Shown here: positions 1 through 22,244 of the stretch, one piece after another
Layout of the letters: each line of letters starts with the position of its first letter
Position numbering within the stretch: position 1 is the stretch's first letter
DNA from: Mesostigma viride
Lineage: Eukaryota > Streptophyta > Mesostigmatophyceae > Mesostigmatales > Mesostigmataceae
Direction: 5' to 3'
DNA: 64,000 bases
Assembly: GCA_009746045.1 (NCBI GenBank)
Contig: RPFO01002133.1
Span: 5,001 to 69,000 of the forward strand
The notes under the pieces: model-generated
Seen by the model: the letters and a program-made list of their open reading frames with translations, nothing else
Told to the model about the DNA's origin: nothing
Databases searched by the model: none
Made by a program: the position numbers and the translations under genes

Positions 1-523
1 TACGATTCGACCCAAAACCTTGATACAGTATGCAATAAAACGTGAACAGGATAGCACATACCAGATCAAAACCGCAGATTAATTACCTTCCTTGCTGGAG
101 CTAGCCGGATGCCCACCTCATCGATGTAGCTGCGAGCCGCTTTCCTGGCCGTCGTCGCCAATAAAACATGTCAGCAATATATTTTACACATCTATCCGCG
201 TACAAACGTATCGACTTATTTCCCGCCTAGTAACAGTTAGCACATGCACGGCGACCGACCTGGTCGCTGATCAAACGAGGTTGCTGCACCGAGCGTAGGG
301 TCGAGACATATCTGCGCACACCCAGGCGTTGCCTGCCAATGATATACGCTGTTTAGGACCTATGGATCATGCCTGCAAAATTGCAGTTCAAAATGTCAAG
401 CCATGCTCCCATACCAGTCAGATTTCTGCACCTCCATGGCCGCGGAGGTCAACTATCATATTTATGCAAGTCGGTCTCGTTTTGCCATCGTTTACCCACG
501 CCGTCAACTGGCAGAGATGACAA
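1..523. other. No recognisable gene, left of the fold-back element
   Basis: Unique-looking sequence up to the left end of the giant inverted repeat. Short open frames overlap one another with no family motif, no splice-site pattern and no repeat structure that I can name. Confidence 0.5.
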
Positions 524-3330
524 GAGGAGTGGTGACATACAGCCATGCTATTTGGGGGCCCAATACCGCCACCGCCAGGTCGAATTGTCCGGCCCCCATA
601 TTGAACTCAGGGTCCAATGCCAACCGCCGGAATGAAACTTGCTGGCCCCCAGTATGCTAGCGCCCCCCTGGGGCGCCGCCACCGGTGCGCCGACAGCCGG
701 CCCCCATATGCCCCCCCCCAACGCGCTGAAAATTTTGTGTTCAGTGACCAGATCACAATTTGATCCGGGCGCAAAATGATTGGCTGTACGGTACGAACAA
801 AAAACGAAATTTTAGTATCGAAGTTCCGCAGCGCTTGCTGAATTCGCCCCGGAAGCCCGGGGGGACTTTCCTGAAGAGTAATGTTAAACATCAGATTCTG
901 ATTTCATCAGACGATGACAAAGGCTGGCATGACAAAGGCTGGCATGACAAAGGCTGGGCGCGGCGCTCGGGCGTAACAGCGTTAAGGCAGGCCAGGCGCA
1001 GGCACGTAAAAACACGGGCGACGGGCCATGGGCCACGGGCCACGCGTCGGCCGTCGGCCCAGCCATTCCTGCATTTTAGGAACGTTGCCGGGCACAAAAT
1101 TCAAATTCTGGTGCGGCATGGCCGCGGCAGCTACCTGGCCCGGGCTGGCCGACGTTGGCATGGACGACTGTCAAGAAAGAGTTCATCTCGCTTGGGTAAG
1201 CTGCGGTTGTTTCGTCTGGGCGCTCTTCCCATTTTATTGCTAACGGGTCGATTTGCTTACCCAGCGTTTTCCATCCAGGGCAGAAATGCCAGCGACTTTT
1301 CAGTCGGCCACTTCCATTTACCCACTTCGAGTCGTAACGTCATCAACGTTACCCTCTGTATTCCGGCCTGTCTCCTTCTATTTCGCAGGAACCCTTCGCT
1401 TCTGGTTGGCGTTCCTGCACTGCAGGCAGGCTGCAGTCTCTACCGCTGCATTTTTTTGTAAGTACTTCGGTTGGGAAGTTCGTCTAGCGTTTTTCCATCG
1501 ACTGTCCTGCTTCCAAGCCAGGCCGCGTCTCTACCTGTGTTTCCGTCAGCAACGGGATGGAGGTCCGTTTTTTCATGATCGGCAACCGTTTTGGTCGCGT
1601 CATTTTCAGCAACACGCAACTGCCTCTGCCTTACACGCTGCGCTTTGTCGTCCTTCCGTCGGTTCGGGAAAGCTTCTTACGTCTTTCAATTACATCATTA
1701 CCGTCCAGGTAGTTTCTTACCATTTGCTTTCCGTCGGCAACGGGTCGGGAGCATATACAGTGGGTCATTACCCGCAATGCAGCTTCCCCCCTGTTTTCCC
1801 CACAGGCTCTCCCTGTATTTCCTTGGGGAACATCTTTGGATTAGCTCCCGTGCATCAAACGTGCATCAAGAACACATTTTTAAGGGAGACTTTGGCTGTT
1901 CGTGGGATGGGAAGCCCTACTGTGCCCATGTTTTCCACTGTTTGATCTTGGCTGCATACCCCTGGCACCTGTCACCCACCTGACTTTTGCTAGTAGTTGC
2001 TGGATTTTTTCTTCTAGCAGGTGCTGCGTGCTGGTGATTGTCATTACGGTCGCCATTGCTTGCCAGTAATTGATAGTTGCTTGATATGGTCAGCATCACG
2101 GCCAAGTCTACGCTCAGATCCTGCTTGGAATTTGTGGCGGGCGTTTTCTGTATTGGATGAACGCCAGTTTCTGTTACGGTGTGATTGTGTATAGGAACAA
2201 GCTTGAAGCAACAGCACACGATGCATATTCATACTCATATACATGCGCTTAATGTGAACGGTGTAGCCTAGGGCGAAGGGCGTTGGTTTACACGACGACG
2301 TATTCAAAGTATAACTTCTGTAAACAAGTATCCATCTGCGTGTGTTAATTCATTTTGGCAGCCATGCATGTGCACAAGAGTACCAACTAATTATTCCTAC
2401 ACTAGGGGTCGATGTATTTAGCATTCACTTTGGCATTTACTGCGGCAATGCCATTACTCCGTGGCTCCCCAATGGGACATGTTCTGTGTCTTGTTGTGTT
2501 GACAGCGTGTAATAAGTGTTGCAACGTACTAGGCAAGGGTTTAGGGTCCAAACTGTGAGGGGCAGCACATTGAAACCAAGAATCATTTAGCACTCGCAGT
2601 TAGGTGTCGCCATGATTCAGAGAACTTGTTGTGGCCTGACCACTTGAGGCAGTGAGACAAGGTTGGATGCCCTCCCAATCAGTTTCTAAGGGTTGAAGGT
2701 TGTTCTAAGGTTGTTTTATTGCCACCCATGTGACGCAATATACGTGCGCTTGATGAGTGAATGGATGGATGGATGGATGGATGGATGGATGGATGGATGG
2801 ATGGATGGATGGATGGATGGATGGATGGATGGATGGATGGATGGATGGATGGATGGATGGATGGATGGATGGATGGATGGATGGATGGATGGATGGATGG
2901 ATGGATGGATGGATGGATGGATGGATGGATGGATGGATGGATGGATGGATGGATGGATGGATGGATGGATGGATGGATGGATGGATGGATGGATGGATGG
3001 ATGGATGGATGGATGGATGGATGGATGGATGGATGGATGCATGGATGCATGGATGCATGGATGCATGGATGCATGGATGCATGGATGCATGGATGCATGG
3101 ATGCATGGATGCATGGATGCATGGATGCATGGATGCATGGATGCATGGATGCATGGATGCATGGATGCATGGATGCATGGATGCATGGATGCATGGATGC
3201 ATGGATGCATGGATGCATGGATGCATGGATGCATGGATGCATGGATGCATGGATGCATGGATGCATGGATGCATGGATGCATGGATGCATGGATGCATGG
3301 ATGGATGGATGGATGGATGATTGGCTAACA
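524..3330 (+). mobile_element. Left arm of giant fold-back (inverted repeat) element
   Basis: This arm is repeated in inverted orientation at 5540-9082. Long stretches are nearly identical: the 230-codon open frame at 1253-1945 translates the same as the one at 7077-7769 on the other strand. The arm begins near 524 with GGAGTGGTGACATACAGCC and runs inward through unique-type sequence to a tetranucleotide array at 2759-3320. No transposase is recognisable in either arm. The open frames inside (for example 760-1461) look accidental: no known domain, and frame-breaking differences between the arms. The structure resembles fold-back transposons, whose long terminal inverted repeats end inwardly in simple repeats. 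A large palindromic segmental duplication is the alternative. Confidence 0.8.
2759..3320. repeat. (GGAT)n followed by (GGATGCAT)n microsatellite
   Basis: About 280 bases of pure GGAT repeats followed by about 260 bases of the octamer GGATGCAT, then a few more GGAT units. It forms the inner end of the left fold-back arm. Open frames through it in every phase (poly WMDG, IHPS) are repeat artefacts. Confidence 0.97.
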
Positions 3331-3604
3331 AAGTAATTGCTTGCGTGTCGTGCGCATGGGCATGTTAGTCCTCCTTGCCTCCCTATGAAACTAAGGGTTG
3401 AGAAAGCAGGCTTGGGCTCAGCGGCTACCATATTGTAGTGGCATGCACACACGGGCTGTTGGGAGCCACGGGGAAGAGAATATGAGAAATTGGGTTAGCC
3501 AGTGCTCCGATTGCCGATTTGTAGCCATCCACTAAGCTGCCGTTTAGAATGGTAGGTACTTTTACACACTTTATACAGACGTCCACTTAAGCTAAATTTG
3601 GACT

Positions 3605-3800
3605 CATTGAGCTCTGAGACATCATGGTGGTGCCGGCGCCATTGGTGCACCTACAGCAGGTGTAGTTTACACCCTACCCTTGCAGGAATTTGCCCAGAAT
3701 GTATTAAAGGCCATATCAAGGAGACAACCATATGCCCCTTCTCAGGCTACGAGCCACATGTACTCCCAATGTAGTCGTGTTCCTAATTAATTACTTAATT
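3605..3800 (+). mobile_element. SINE-like element, copy 1
   Basis: Shares a body with the element at 10395-10575: GGTGGTGC, TGGTGCACCTA, a pyrimidine-rich stretch ending CTTGCAGGA, AGAATGTATTA.AGGCCATAT, then CATATGCCCCTTCTCA. Both end with CTCCCAA.G.AG and an (AATTA)n tail. It has no coding capacity. The tail resembles the LINE tails in this window, which suggests mobilisation by the LINE machinery. No clear RNA polymerase III B box was found. Confidence 0.6.
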
Positions 3801-3904
3801 AATTAATGCCTCTTGTCAGGGATAAGTGCTACATGTGCTCCCAATGGAGATGTGTTCTAATTTAATTTAATTTAATCCCTGAGAAGGGGCATATGGTTTT
3901 TAAT

Positions 3905-4130
3905 ACATTCTAGGCGACAACCTGCAGGAAGATTGTCAAGGCTACACGCCCGACCCTGTGGGCAAGCCACCTCCCCCCAAGAGGAGGAGGCGTTTTGATG
4001 AGTAGTGTAGTTAGGATTTTTTCTAGACTAGATAGATTAGTGTTAGATTAGTTCGTTTTGATGAGTAGCGTAGATAGGGTTTTCTAGACTAGATATAGCT
4101 TAGAGTTAGGTTAGTTCGATTACGCGGCTT
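3905..4130 (+). mobile_element. LINE 3' end fragment
   Basis: Matches the end of the LINE open frame and its 3' untranslated region seen at 10030-10300: AGATTGTCAAGGCT, ACACGCCCGACCCTGTGGGC, the run CCTCCCCCCAAG, a TAG stop, then the conserved tail ending ATTACGCGGCT near CCACCCATCC. It is 5'-truncated, as is usual for target-primed retrotransposition. Confidence 0.75.
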
Positions 4131-4149
4131 CCTCCACTCCACCCATCCA

Positions 4150-4445
4150 ACCTGGAATATTAAAAATAAATTATGACATGCCTCCGTTGGGAGATCATGT
4201 AGCACATATTCCTTGATGGATGGAGTGGGAAGTGCCGCGTAATCTAACTAACCTAACTCTAGTCTATCTAGTCTATAGAAAAATCCTAACTACCCTACTC
4301 ATCAAAACGCCTCCTCTTGGGGGAGGTGGCTTGCCCACAGGGTCGGGCGTGTGAGCCTTGACAATCTTCTGCCACCGCGTCTTGTTCTGCATGGCAGTCC
4401 AAAGAAGGGAGAGAGTGGACCTCGAATATGTGCTGCATGATCTCC
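4150..4445 (-). mobile_element. LINE 3' end fragment, opposite orientation
   Basis: Reverse-complement copy of the same LINE tail, reading from TTCGAGGTCCACTCTC through the CTGTGGGCAAGCCACC segment to the ATTACGCGGC and CTCCAACGGAGG-like terminus. It faces the copy at 3905-4130, so the two form a small inverted pair inside the fold-back loop. Confidence 0.75.
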
Positions 4446-4737
4446 CAACGGAGGCATGTTTTAATTTAATTTGTTTTTGTGCACACTAAAATCTGTGGCC
4501 AACTCAATTTGATCAATGCAAGCTATGGTGAGTAAATTTAATGAAGTAATTAATTATGGCCAGTGCCTTTATCGGCAAGTCAATTTGTAATTGGATCATT
4601 TACATGCAGTTTCGGTGAGAAGACGCAAAAAGGGTGGCATCAACCGTGGGTGCATGAAAACCAGTGTGCAAAGAATAAGAGCACAACATTATGACTGATT
4701 ACATCCCCCCCACCTGCAAGTGGTAGCTAAGGATGTG

Positions 4738-4815
4738 TTAGAGCCCATATGCCCTCTCAGGGCTATGTGTTACTTAAGCTCCCAACGGAGATATGTTGTT
4801 AATTAATTGATTAAG
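4738..4815 (+). mobile_element. SINE-like 3' tail
   Basis: Only the last part of the SINE family is present: GCCCATATGCCCTCTCAGGG, GCTATGTGTTAC, CTCCCAACGGAGATATGTT and an AATTAATTGA tail. Confidence 0.55.
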
Positions 4816-5544
4816 AAATTCAGACTTATGGCAGATGGTAAATGATTAATCATTGTTTGGACACATGCTCACGTGACACAATTGCGTGTAAATTCATGAT
4901 TCAATTATTTAATGCTCCCATAAATACATACATTATATAATTAATGAATAGACATAAATCCATTAACCATTGCATGAAAAAGTCTTATTGTAACCTATAC
5001 AAACCTACACTAGATGCATTGCCGGCCTCGACAACCTGGAGGCATGGCAAGTCGATATGGAATGAATGGAAGGGAGATCTCGCACAACAAGGAACAAAAC
5101 TTGAGTAGTCTATGCAAACCAACATAACCAGTCAATAAAATTACCATTTACTGCACCAACATTGGTTTGCCCAAACAGGCATCTGCCTCTTGCCACACAT
5201 GTAACCCCACCGGCCAAAGACATGTCTGAGTGCCAGATCCTTGCCCACCCCCGCCCACGACATCAACTGTCTTACTAGGTGATCTCAACAAATGTCATCA
5301 AGCAAAAAAAAAAAAATTGGGTTCACCATGGCGTGAGTGTCGCCAAATGGAGGATCATGGCAGGTGTTTCTTGAATCCATAATGGCCAAATCATAACATA
5401 AGTGAGGTGTCACACAATATTGATATTACATCCAACAAAACATGACAGAATGAGAAAAGCTAGAAATGATCGTGATGAGTGGTTGTCGCTAGCGATCAAC
5501 TATGTGAACGTGTTCTGGGAGGAGTATGTTGCAGTCGTAAAGTA

Positions 5545-6260
5545 TCCATCCATGCATCCATACATCCATGCATCCATGCATCCATGCATCCATGCATCCA
5601 TGCATCCATGCATCCATGCATCCATGCATCCATGCATCCATGCATCCATGCATCCATGCATCCATGCATCCATGCATCCATGCATCCATGCATCCATGCA
5701 TCCATGCATCCATGCATCCATCCATGCATCCATCCATCCATCCATCCATCCATCCATCCATCCATCCATCCATCCATCCATCCATCCATCCATCCATCCA
5801 TCCATCCATCCATCCATCCATCCATCCATCCATCCATCCATCCATCCATCCATCCATCCATCCATCCATCCATCCATCCATCCATCCATCCATCCATCCA
5901 TCCATCCATCCATCCATCCATCCATCCATCCATCCATCCATCCATCCATCCATCCATCCATCCATCCATCCATCCATCCATCCATCCATCCATCCATCCA
6001 TCCATCCATCCATCCATCCATCCATCCATCCATCCATCCATCCATCCATCCATCCATCCATCCATCCATCCATCCATCCATCCATCCATCCATCCATCCA
6101 TCCATCCATCCATCCATCCATCCATCCATCCATCCATCCATCCATCCATCCATCCATCCATCCATCCATCCATCCATCCATCCATCCATCCATCCATCCA
6201 TCCATCCATCCATCCATCCATCCATCCATCCATCCATCCATCCATCCATCCATCCATCCA
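5545..6260. repeat. (ATCCATGC)n followed by (ATCC)n microsatellite
   Basis: Mirror image of the array at 2759-3320 but with different lengths: about 170 bases of the octamer and about 540 bases of the tetramer. Each arm's array has therefore expanded or contracted independently. Confidence 0.97.
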
Positions 6261-8149
6261 TTCACTCATCAAGCGCACGTATATTGCGTCACATGGGTGG
6301 CAATAAAACAACCTTAGAACAACCTTCAACCCTTAGAAACTGATTGGGAGGGCATCCAACCTTGTCTCACTGCCTCAAGTGGTCAGGCCACAACAAGTTC
6401 TCTGAATCATGGCGACACCTAACTGCGAGTGCTAAATGATTCTTGGTTTCAATGTGCTGCCCCTCACAGTTTGGACCCTAAACCCTTGCCTAGTACGTTG
6501 CAACACTTATTACACGCTGTCAACACAACAAGACACAGAACATGTCCCATTGGGGAGCCACGGAGTAATGGCATTGCCGCAGTAAATGCCAAAGTGAATG
6601 CTAAATACATCGACCCCTAGTGTAGGAATAATTAGTTGGTACTCTTGTGCACATGCATGGCTGCCAAAATGAATTAACACACGCAGATGGATACTTGTTT
6701 ACAGAAGTTATACTTTGAATACGTCGTCGTGTAAACCAACGCCCTTCGCCCTAGGCTACACCGTTCACATTAAGCGCATGTATATGAGTATGAATATGCA
6801 TCGTGTGCTGTTGCTTCAAGCTTGTTCCTATACACAATCACACCGTAACAGAAACTGGCGTTCATCCAATACAGAAAACGCCCGCCACAAATTCCAAGCA
6901 GGATCTGAGCGTAGACTTGGCCGTGATGCTGACCATATCAAGCAACTATCAATTACTGGCAAGCAATGGCGACCGTAATGACAATCACCAGCACGCAGCA
7001 CCTGCTAGAAGAAAAAATCCAGCAACTACTAGCAAAAGTCAGGTGGGTGACAGGTGCCAGGGGTATGCAGCCAAGATCAAACAGTGGAAAACATGGGCAC
7101 AGTAGGGCTTCCCATCCCACGAACAGCCAAAGTCTCCCTTAAAAATGTGTTCTTGATGCACGTTTGATGCACGGGAGCTAATCCAAAGATGTTCCCCAAG
7201 GAAATACAGGGAGAGCCTGTGGGGAAAACAGGGGGGAAGCTGCATTGCGGGTAATGACCCACTGTATATGCTCCCGACCCGTTGCCGACGGAAAGCAAAT
7301 GGTAAGAAACTACCTGGACGGTAATGATGTAATTGAAAGACGTAAGAAGCTTTCCCGAACCGACGGAAGGACGACAAAGCGCAGCGTGTAAGGCAGAGGC
7401 AGTTGCGTGTTGCTGAAAATGACGCGACCAAAACGGTTGCCGATCATGAAAAAACGGACCTCCATCCCGTTGCTGACGGAAACACAGGTAGAGACGCGGC
7501 CTGGCTTGGAAGCAGGACAGTCGATGGAAAAACGCTAGACGAACTTCCCAACCGAAGTACTTACAAAAAAATGCAGCGGTAGAGACTGCAGCCTGCCTGC
7601 AGTGCAGGAACGCCAACCAGAAGCGAAGGGTTCCTGCGAAATAGAAGGAGACAGGCCGGAATACAGAGGGTAACGTTGATGACGTTACGACTCGAAGTGG
7701 GTAAATGGAAGTGGCCGACTGAAAAGTCGCTGGCATTTCTGCCCTGGATGGAAAACGCTGGGTAAGCAAATCGACCCGTTAGCAATAAAATGGGAAGAGC
7801 GCCCAGACGAAACAAACCGCAGCTTACCCAAGCGAGATGAACTCTTTCTTGACAGTCGTCCATGCCAACGTCGGCCAGCCCGGGCCAGGTAGCTGCCGCG
7901 GCCATGCCGCACCAGAATTTGAATTTTGTGCCCGGCAACGTTCCTAAAATGCAGGAATGGCTGGGCCGACGGCCGACGCGTGGCCCGTGGCCCATGGCCC
8001 GTCGCCCGTGTTTTTACGTGCCTGCGCCTGGCCTGCCTTAACGCTGTTACGCCCGAGCGCCGCGCCCAGCCTTTGTCATGCCAGCCTTTGTCATGCCAGC
8101 CTTTGTCATCGTCTGATGAAATCAGAATCTGATGTTTAACATTACTCCT

Positions 8150-8745
8150 TTCCTGAAAGGTGTCCGCGGAAGCGAATTGTAGCCAACGCGGAAGCGTGTG
8201 AAGACAACGCAGCAGACGAGCAAGTCTTGCCACGTGGCAAATCCCCTTTGGCAGTAGGCTCGCCATATGGGGGCCATGACCACCCGCCGGCAGGCTACTT
8301 CAGCCGCAGCCCCTATATAAATATAGGGGCCGGACCAATGCAGCCACCGGCAGCCTTGGGGCCAGACCCTAGTACCCGTGAAATTTTGGCTGGACATGTC
8401 ACCCCTCCTATGACAAGCGGGACCAACCGTAGGCCCGTACTCCCCAAGTACGGTTCAGGCTGCGTACCTGCAGGAGGGGTGACATGTCCAGCCAAAATTT
8501 CACGGGTACTAGGGTCTGGCCCCAAGGCTGCCGGTGGCTGCATTGGTCCGGCCCCTATATTAATATAGGGGCTGCGGCTGAAATAGCCTGCCGGCGGGTG
8601 GTCATGGCCCCCATATGGCGAGCCTACTGCCAAAGGGGATTTGCCACGTGGCAAGTGCTCGTCTGCTGCGTTGTCTTCACACGCTTCTGCGTTGGCTACA
8701 ATTCGCTTCCGCTGACAGCCTGACACCTTTCAGCGGGGAAAGTTC
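8150..8745. mobile_element. Palindromic (fold-back) insertion inside the right arm
   Basis: Absent from the equivalent place in the left arm (near 880). Two inverted halves, about 8161-8399 and 8471-8720, flank a unique centre of about 70 bases. Shared landmarks in both halves are TTGCCACGTGGCAA, the CCATATGG box, GGCCCCTATAT and ACATGTCACCCCTCC. The outermost bases form CTTTCCTGAAAGGTGTC against GACACCTTTCAGCGGGGAAAG. The inner boundary motif GGAGGGGTGACAT matches the outer ends of the giant element, so the two are related families. It encodes no protein. Confidence 0.8.
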
Positions 8746-9082
8746 CCCCGGGCTTCCGGGGCAAATTCAGCAAGCGCTGCGGAACTTCGATACTAAAATT
8801 TCGTTTTTTGTTCGTACCGTAAAGCCAATCATTTTGCGCCCGGATCAAATTGTGATCTGGTCACTGAACACGAAAATTTCAGCGCGTTGGGGGGGGGCAT
8901 ATGGGGGCCGGCTGTCGGCGCACCGGTGGCGGCGCCCCAGGGGGGCGCTAGCATACTGGGGGCCAGCAAGTTTCATTCCGGCGGTTGGCATTGGACCCTG
9001 AGTTCAATATGGGGGCCGGACATTTCGACCTGGCGGTGGCGGTATTGGGCCCCCAAATAGCATGGCTGTATGTCACCCCTCC

Positions 9083-9592
9083 TGTACCTGCCTAGGTCAG
9101 CAACGCCAAAACTAGCTCTGGCGCCAAATTCCGGAGCCGGGCGCCGTATAATACGCGAAAAATACGTATTATGCGCCGTATTTGCGTTGAGAACGCAATA
9201 TACGGCGTATTTCTAGTACGTTAGTACGCCAAACCTCGCCGTATTGTATAATACGGCGTATTTACCGTATTATACGGCGTATTGGCATACGCTGACCAAG
9301 GCGGGCCTGCAGCAGGTGTACTGGAATTGGTTGGGGCGGCCATCTACGTCGGCCACAATGAGCCCTGGCACGCGACCCCCTCGACCACCGCGGCCCCAGC
9401 GACTCCAGAAGCCCCAGCCTAGGGGAATACAGCAGCAGTAGTGTAGAATAGTTAGACAGTGGCCTTAATGTACATGCCTGCCTACTACTGTACAGGCACT
9501 ATACCAGCTGAGGCCTAGCATTTTTACGTCATGTACATGTGTGCCTATGATGAGCCCTCTCCAGATGATGCCTAGCTTTATTTTATTATGCA
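9083..9592. other. No gene; ATACGGCGTAT palindromic cluster
   Basis: Positions 9145-9290 hold repeated forward and inverted copies of the palindrome-like motif ATACGGCGTAT and its variants (ATACGTAT, ATACGCG). The remainder to 9592 contains a short open frame ending at 9441 with a retroelement-like C-terminus, but no identifiable gene. Confidence 0.6.
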
Positions 9593-10305
9593 GTGCCCAT
9601 GCAGGGAGTCCTGGTCCTCACGGTGCTCACGTATGGCGCCGAGGCGTGGACACTCACACCCACACTGGCAGCTACGGGCTATGACGGCACAGTTTACAGG
9701 ATGCTCCGACAGGTCTTGAACGTAGGGTTTTCCAAGCGCCCGTCATCAGAGTCTTTGTATCAGGGCATGCCTCATATTTCGGACGAGATTAGACAGCGTA
9801 GGATAGCATTTGTAGGACACTTTGCTCGCACTAGCCAGGTCGACACCGCCCTTGGTCTGGCAGGCCCCCAGCGGCTTGGCCAGCCAGGGCGGCACATTCT
9901 GACCTGGCCTGGCCCCAAGGACATTCCCAAAAGGGTAGGGAAACATGTCACGAACTACGTACGTACAGGTGTTGCTGGATGACCTACTGGTCCCAGCCCA
10001 GTTTGAATACCGCATCCACTCTCTCTCCCTTCCTTGGACTGCCATGCAGAACAAGACGCGGTGGCAGAAAGGTCAAGGCTCACACGCCCGACCCTGTGGG
10101 CAAGCCACCTCCCCCCAAGCGGAGGAGGCGTTTTGACGAGTAGGGCAGTTAGCCAGTTAGGATTTTTCTAGACTAGGTAGCTTAGCGTTAGGATAGTTAG
10201 ATTACGCGGCTCTCCGTCCTTTCAACCACCCATCAAGGAATATGTGCTACATGACCCCCCAACGGAGGCATGTTATAATTTAATTTAATTTAATTTTAAT
10301 GCAGG
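9593..10305 (+). mobile_element. 5'-truncated LINE, C-terminal end of reverse transcriptase ORF
   Basis: The frame 9593-9982 encodes the segment downstream of a non-LTR reverse transcriptase palm. Motifs are VLTVLTYGAEAWTL, then RMLRQVLNVG, ISDEIRQRRIAFVGHFARTS and a Trp/Pro-rich end. The same segment occurs at 37375-37926 on the minus strand. A second frame (9945-10136) encodes the terminal part, ending in a stop at about 10140. The 3' untranslated region contains ATTACGCGGCT and ends with CCCCAACGGAGGCATGTTAT and an AATTTAATTT tail. The coding frame is interrupted, so this copy is dead. Confidence 0.85.
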
Positions 10306-11524
10306 GAGTCACTCTCGGCTGAGAAGCCATGCCGCTAGCTCTTGTATAGCCATGCTGATCTTCCCCACCTATGACGGGCTTCCCTTATAGCTGCATGGGA
10401 GTTGCCCGAGACTCTGGGTGGTGCAGGTGCCCTGGTGCACCTAGAGCAAGTGTTGTTTACATTCCCACCCTTGCAGGATCGAAGTAGCTTAGAATGTATT
10501 ATAGGCCATATGCCCCTTCTCATTGAAGGGCTATGTGCTACAGATACTCCCAACGGAGTTATGTTCCTATTAATTAGACATTGCACGTCTATTGCTTGCA
10601 GACAGGGATATAGGCAGACAAAGAGTGAAAATTGAACACCTCTATATAGTAGCGAGTGACCATCACCTTTTTACAAGGGTTGCCAACGTGCTCTATAATG
10701 CAACGACATTACATAGACAGGGAAACCTGTCAGCACAAGCGAGTAACCTCCGTGACAACCCGCCCGTGTACGTAGGCCACCGCACGGAAGCCGCTCCCTG
10801 CGGAGTCCCTCGCAAGCCAGCACGTGTACGGTTATGGCCTGTGTGAACCAACGAGCGAGACCAGTGTACGTACACAGGTGGGTACCCAGGGCCAACGCTC
10901 ACAGCACAGACACAAAAAACGACAAGAAAACAGGGCTGGGAGCACATAGCGATGCTTCTGTAAATGCGTGCAGGAAAGAAAGGACGGAGCAGGCAAGAGG
11001 GCTGCTGCATGCTCTAATTAACCAGCACGGGCTGTGTGCCGCAATTATTCGCTGGGGATGCGATGTTACATGCATTTTGCTGACGCTGAGCCCGACTTCC
11101 ACGTCGCTGCCAGCCAACAGGTTGGTCCTACGTTCAAGCGTCCCCGCTCGAGGATGTCGTCGTGTAAGGTCGCCTATACTGCGTGATGGCATTCTCCGAC
11201 TGCCCTCCCGTCAGCGGGTCGCCATGGTGCAGATCGCCGGGTCGCGTCAGATGCTATCTCACTAGGCCCTGCCAATGCTCTGTACGAGCTATGGTGGCCT
11301 CTAGACAATTCCTCCGATAAACCAGTGTAACGAACATTTTTACTCATTATCATTCTCCAGTAGTAGAGCTGTCTGCATGGCACAGATACCAAGTGATGCT
11401 TTCGCACGATGCTATGGGTGCAAAGGTGACCATGAATTGAACTATGTACAAACGCAGGCGTTGACGTGGACGTTTTGCCAGGACGCGTGCAAGGATCGGT
11501 CAAGGACCAAGTTCGGCGCACGGT
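10306..11524. other. Intergenic, one SINE-like copy, no gene seen
   Basis: Between the LINE tail and the YJU2B stop codon. Apart from the SINE-like element at 10395-10575 I recognise nothing; open frames up to 143 codons overlap on both strands with no family signature. Confidence 0.5.
10395..10575 (+). mobile_element. SINE-like element, copy 2
   Basis: Best-preserved copy: GGTGGTGCAGG, CTGGTGCACCTA, CCCTTGCAGGATCGAA, GAATGTATTATAGGCCATAT, GCCCCTTCTCATTGAAGGGC, then CTCCCAACGGAGTTATGTTC and TTAATTAGA. Compare 3605-3800, 4738-4815 and 45405-45495. Confidence 0.6.

Positions 11525-22244
<10,720 letters not shown>

Larger units (their letters stand above)
3331..5539. other. Loop between the two fold-back arms, no gene
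   Basis: About 2.2 kb separating the arms. It contains LINE 3' tails in opposite orientations (about 3905-4130 and 4150-4445) and several SINE-like tails. The rest is AT-richer sequence without an open frame of note or any recognisable gene. Confidence 0.7.
5540..9082 (-). mobile_element. Right arm of giant fold-back (inverted repeat) element
   Basis: Inverted copy of 524-3330. Reading outward it goes from the tetranucleotide array (5545-6260), through sequence nearly identical to the left arm, to an outer end near 9082 that reads GGAGGGGTGACATAC on the minus strand. It is about 0.7 kb longer than the left arm because of a longer (ATCC)n tract and an extra palindromic insertion at about 8150-8745. 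The high identity outside those segments points to recent origin or ongoing gene conversion. Confidence 0.8.

Noticed and set aside
760-1945. 230-codon frames in the fold-back arms, one identical in both arms
   Set aside because: Identity follows from arm identity; overlapping frame 1028-1243 differs in length from its partner 7561-7995 by a frameshift, and no domain is recognisable.
2679-6343. Long open frames of IHPS / GWMD repeats on both strands
   Set aside because: They are translations of pure tetranucleotide arrays, open in all frames and both strands; no start context or non-repeat domain.
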